This document shows, one piece after another, positions 63,272 to 64,000 of a stretch of 64,000 bases of DNA. Positions within the stretch are counted from its first letter, which is position 1. The number at the start of each line of letters is the position of its first letter. A program made the position numbers and the translations under genes. The stretch lies in contig NZ_VDEZ01000005.1 in NCBI RefSeq assembly GCF_017922435.1, forward strand, positions 1 through 64,000. Reading direction: 5' to 3'. Source of the stretch: Thalassospira sp. ER-Se-21-Dark (GTDB lineage Bacteria; Pseudomonadota; Alphaproteobacteria; Rhodospirillales; Thalassospiraceae). The notes under the pieces were generated by a model. The model saw only the letters and a list, made by a program, of their open reading frames with translations, ran no database searches and was not told the origin of the DNA.

Positions 63272-64000
63272 ATGTTCGACCTGAAAGACGTCGCTTTCAA
63301 AAGTGATGGCAAAAAGCCAAAGACGCTGCTTGAGGACATCACGGTCGGCTTTCCGACCGGGGCGTTCAGCGCGATTGTCGGCCATAACGGATCGGGCAAA
63401 AGCACGCTGATCAAGCTTCTGGCGCGCAAAAACAAACCGGCATCCGGGGCCATCGAACTTGACGGGCAAGACCTTGCCGATCATGGCACGCGCGATTTCG
63501 CGCGTAAGGTCGCCTACCTTCCGCAAAACCCGGTTGTCCCGCCACATTTGAGTGTGCGCGAACTGGTGGCTTTTGGCCGCTATCCATGGCGCGGGGCGTT
63601 TGGGCGGTATCGTGACGAAGACCACGCCAAGATCGATCGGGCGATGGAACTAACCCACGTGACGGAATTTTCCGACCGGCTGGTCGCAAGCCTTTCGGGC
63701 GGGGAACGCCAGCGGGTCTGGCTTGCCATGTTGCTAGCCCAGGATGCGCCGGTTTTGTTGCTTGATGAGCCGACCTCGGCCCTTGATGTCGGTCATCAGC
63801 GCGACATTTTGCAACTGGTCGCCAACCTTAAGGATCAGAACAATCTGACCGTGATTGCCGTGTTGCATGACATCGACATGGTCGGGCGTTTTGCCGATCA
63901 CATTCTGGCACTGCGTGGCGGGCGCACCTGTTGGCAGGGCACGCCGCACGATTTCATGAATGGCGATACGCTACGCGACATTTTCCAGACCGATATCGAC
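63272..64000 (+). CDS. Iron-siderophore ABC transporter ATPase (FecE-like), cut by the window edge
   Basis: At least 243 residues, open to the last base. Walker A is GHNGSGKSTL, signature LSGGERQRVWLAMLL, Walker B VLLLDEPTSALD and switch His in VLHDIDM; all are intact. It belongs to the FecE/FepC/FhuC group importing ferric siderophores or related metal chelates, and a Fur-like box upstream agrees. The start ATG 63272 (MFDLKDVAFKSDG) gives the usual family N-terminus. Other transporter genes would lie beyond the edge. Confidence 0.9.
   Translation, partial: MFDLKDVAFKSDGKKPKTLLEDITVGFPTGAFSAIVGHNGSGKSTLIKLLARKNKPASGAIELDGQDLADHGTRDFARKVAYLPQNPVVPPHLSVRELVAFGRYPWRGAFGRYRDEDHAKIDRAMELTHVTEFSDRLVASLSGGERQRVWLAMLLAQDAPVLLLDEPTSALDVGHQRDILQLVANLKDQNNLTVIAVLHDIDMVGRFADHILALRGGRTCWQGTPHDFMNGDTLRDIFQTDID

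Noticed and set aside
1-64000. CRISPR array, prophage, integrative element, tRNA gene
   Set aside because: No spaced repeat series, integrase, phage structural gene, attachment repeat or cloverleaf was found on reading both strands; this was by eye and a tRNA search program could still be run.

Overview
This window looks like a chromosomal segment of a free-living, probably marine alphaproteobacterium, most likely in the Rhodospirillales and near Thalassospira. That placement is an inference from several things: a rhizobial-type glycerol ABC operon (glpD-S-T-P-Q-U-V), an alphaproteobacterial speF-type leader ahead of ornithine decarboxylase, the form of the rRNA leader at the left edge, and the moderately GC-rich codon use. 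No phage, insertion sequence, integrase, CRISPR array or tRNA was found. The segment is a mosaic of nutrient-scavenging modules.

Left edge to 8.2 kb: an rRNA operon leader and promoter run leftward out of the window. Next is a hydroxyproline catabolic locus: a trans-3-hydroxy-L-proline dehydratase-like protein, a GntR/FCD regulator, a 4-hydroxyproline 2-epimerase, a D-hydroxyproline-type FAD dehydrogenase and a DapA-family deaminase. A fused two-domain oxidoreductase is divergent from it. At 8.2-13.4 kb lie an AEC transporter, glycerol kinase, an unknown acidic protein and a GabD-type aldehyde dehydrogenase, which may also complete hydroxyproline breakdown.

13.4-20.2 kb is a Fur-box-preceded iron island (ECF sigma factor, FecR, transducing TonB receptor, MFS transporter, binding protein) with no ABC permease or ATPase. 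20.4-28.1 kb is the glycerol operon, whose two ATPases carry complementary defects that predict a single catalytic site. A chemotaxis receptor, a Sel1-repeat protein, mobA and a guanidine exporter under a guanidine-II riboswitch follow, then a LysR/SDR/tautomerase group.

35-50.4 kb holds a complete reductive pyrimidine degradation pathway. It comprises dihydropyrimidine dehydrogenase (preT/preA), dihydropyrimidinase, two unrelated candidate beta-ureidopropionases, an omega-aminotransferase, an ABC importer with two permeases and a RutR-like regulator. Two sequences resembling the RutR operator lie in its control regions. Tandem periplasmic binding proteins sit in the middle of the cluster.

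From 51 kb on there are a thioesterase, a UspA plus alanine/sodium symporter pair, a U32 RNA-hydroxylation protein, DedA, an SLC13-type permease with a DUF3830 protein, ornithine decarboxylase with a GNAT gene, a YbaY/YscW-type lipoprotein, an SMP-30 lactonase and a FecE-type ATPase cut by the right edge. The most notable signals are the asymmetric glycerol ATPases, the guanidine-II riboswitch, the RutR-like boxes and the Shine-Dalgarno-sequestering complement in the ornithine decarboxylase leader.
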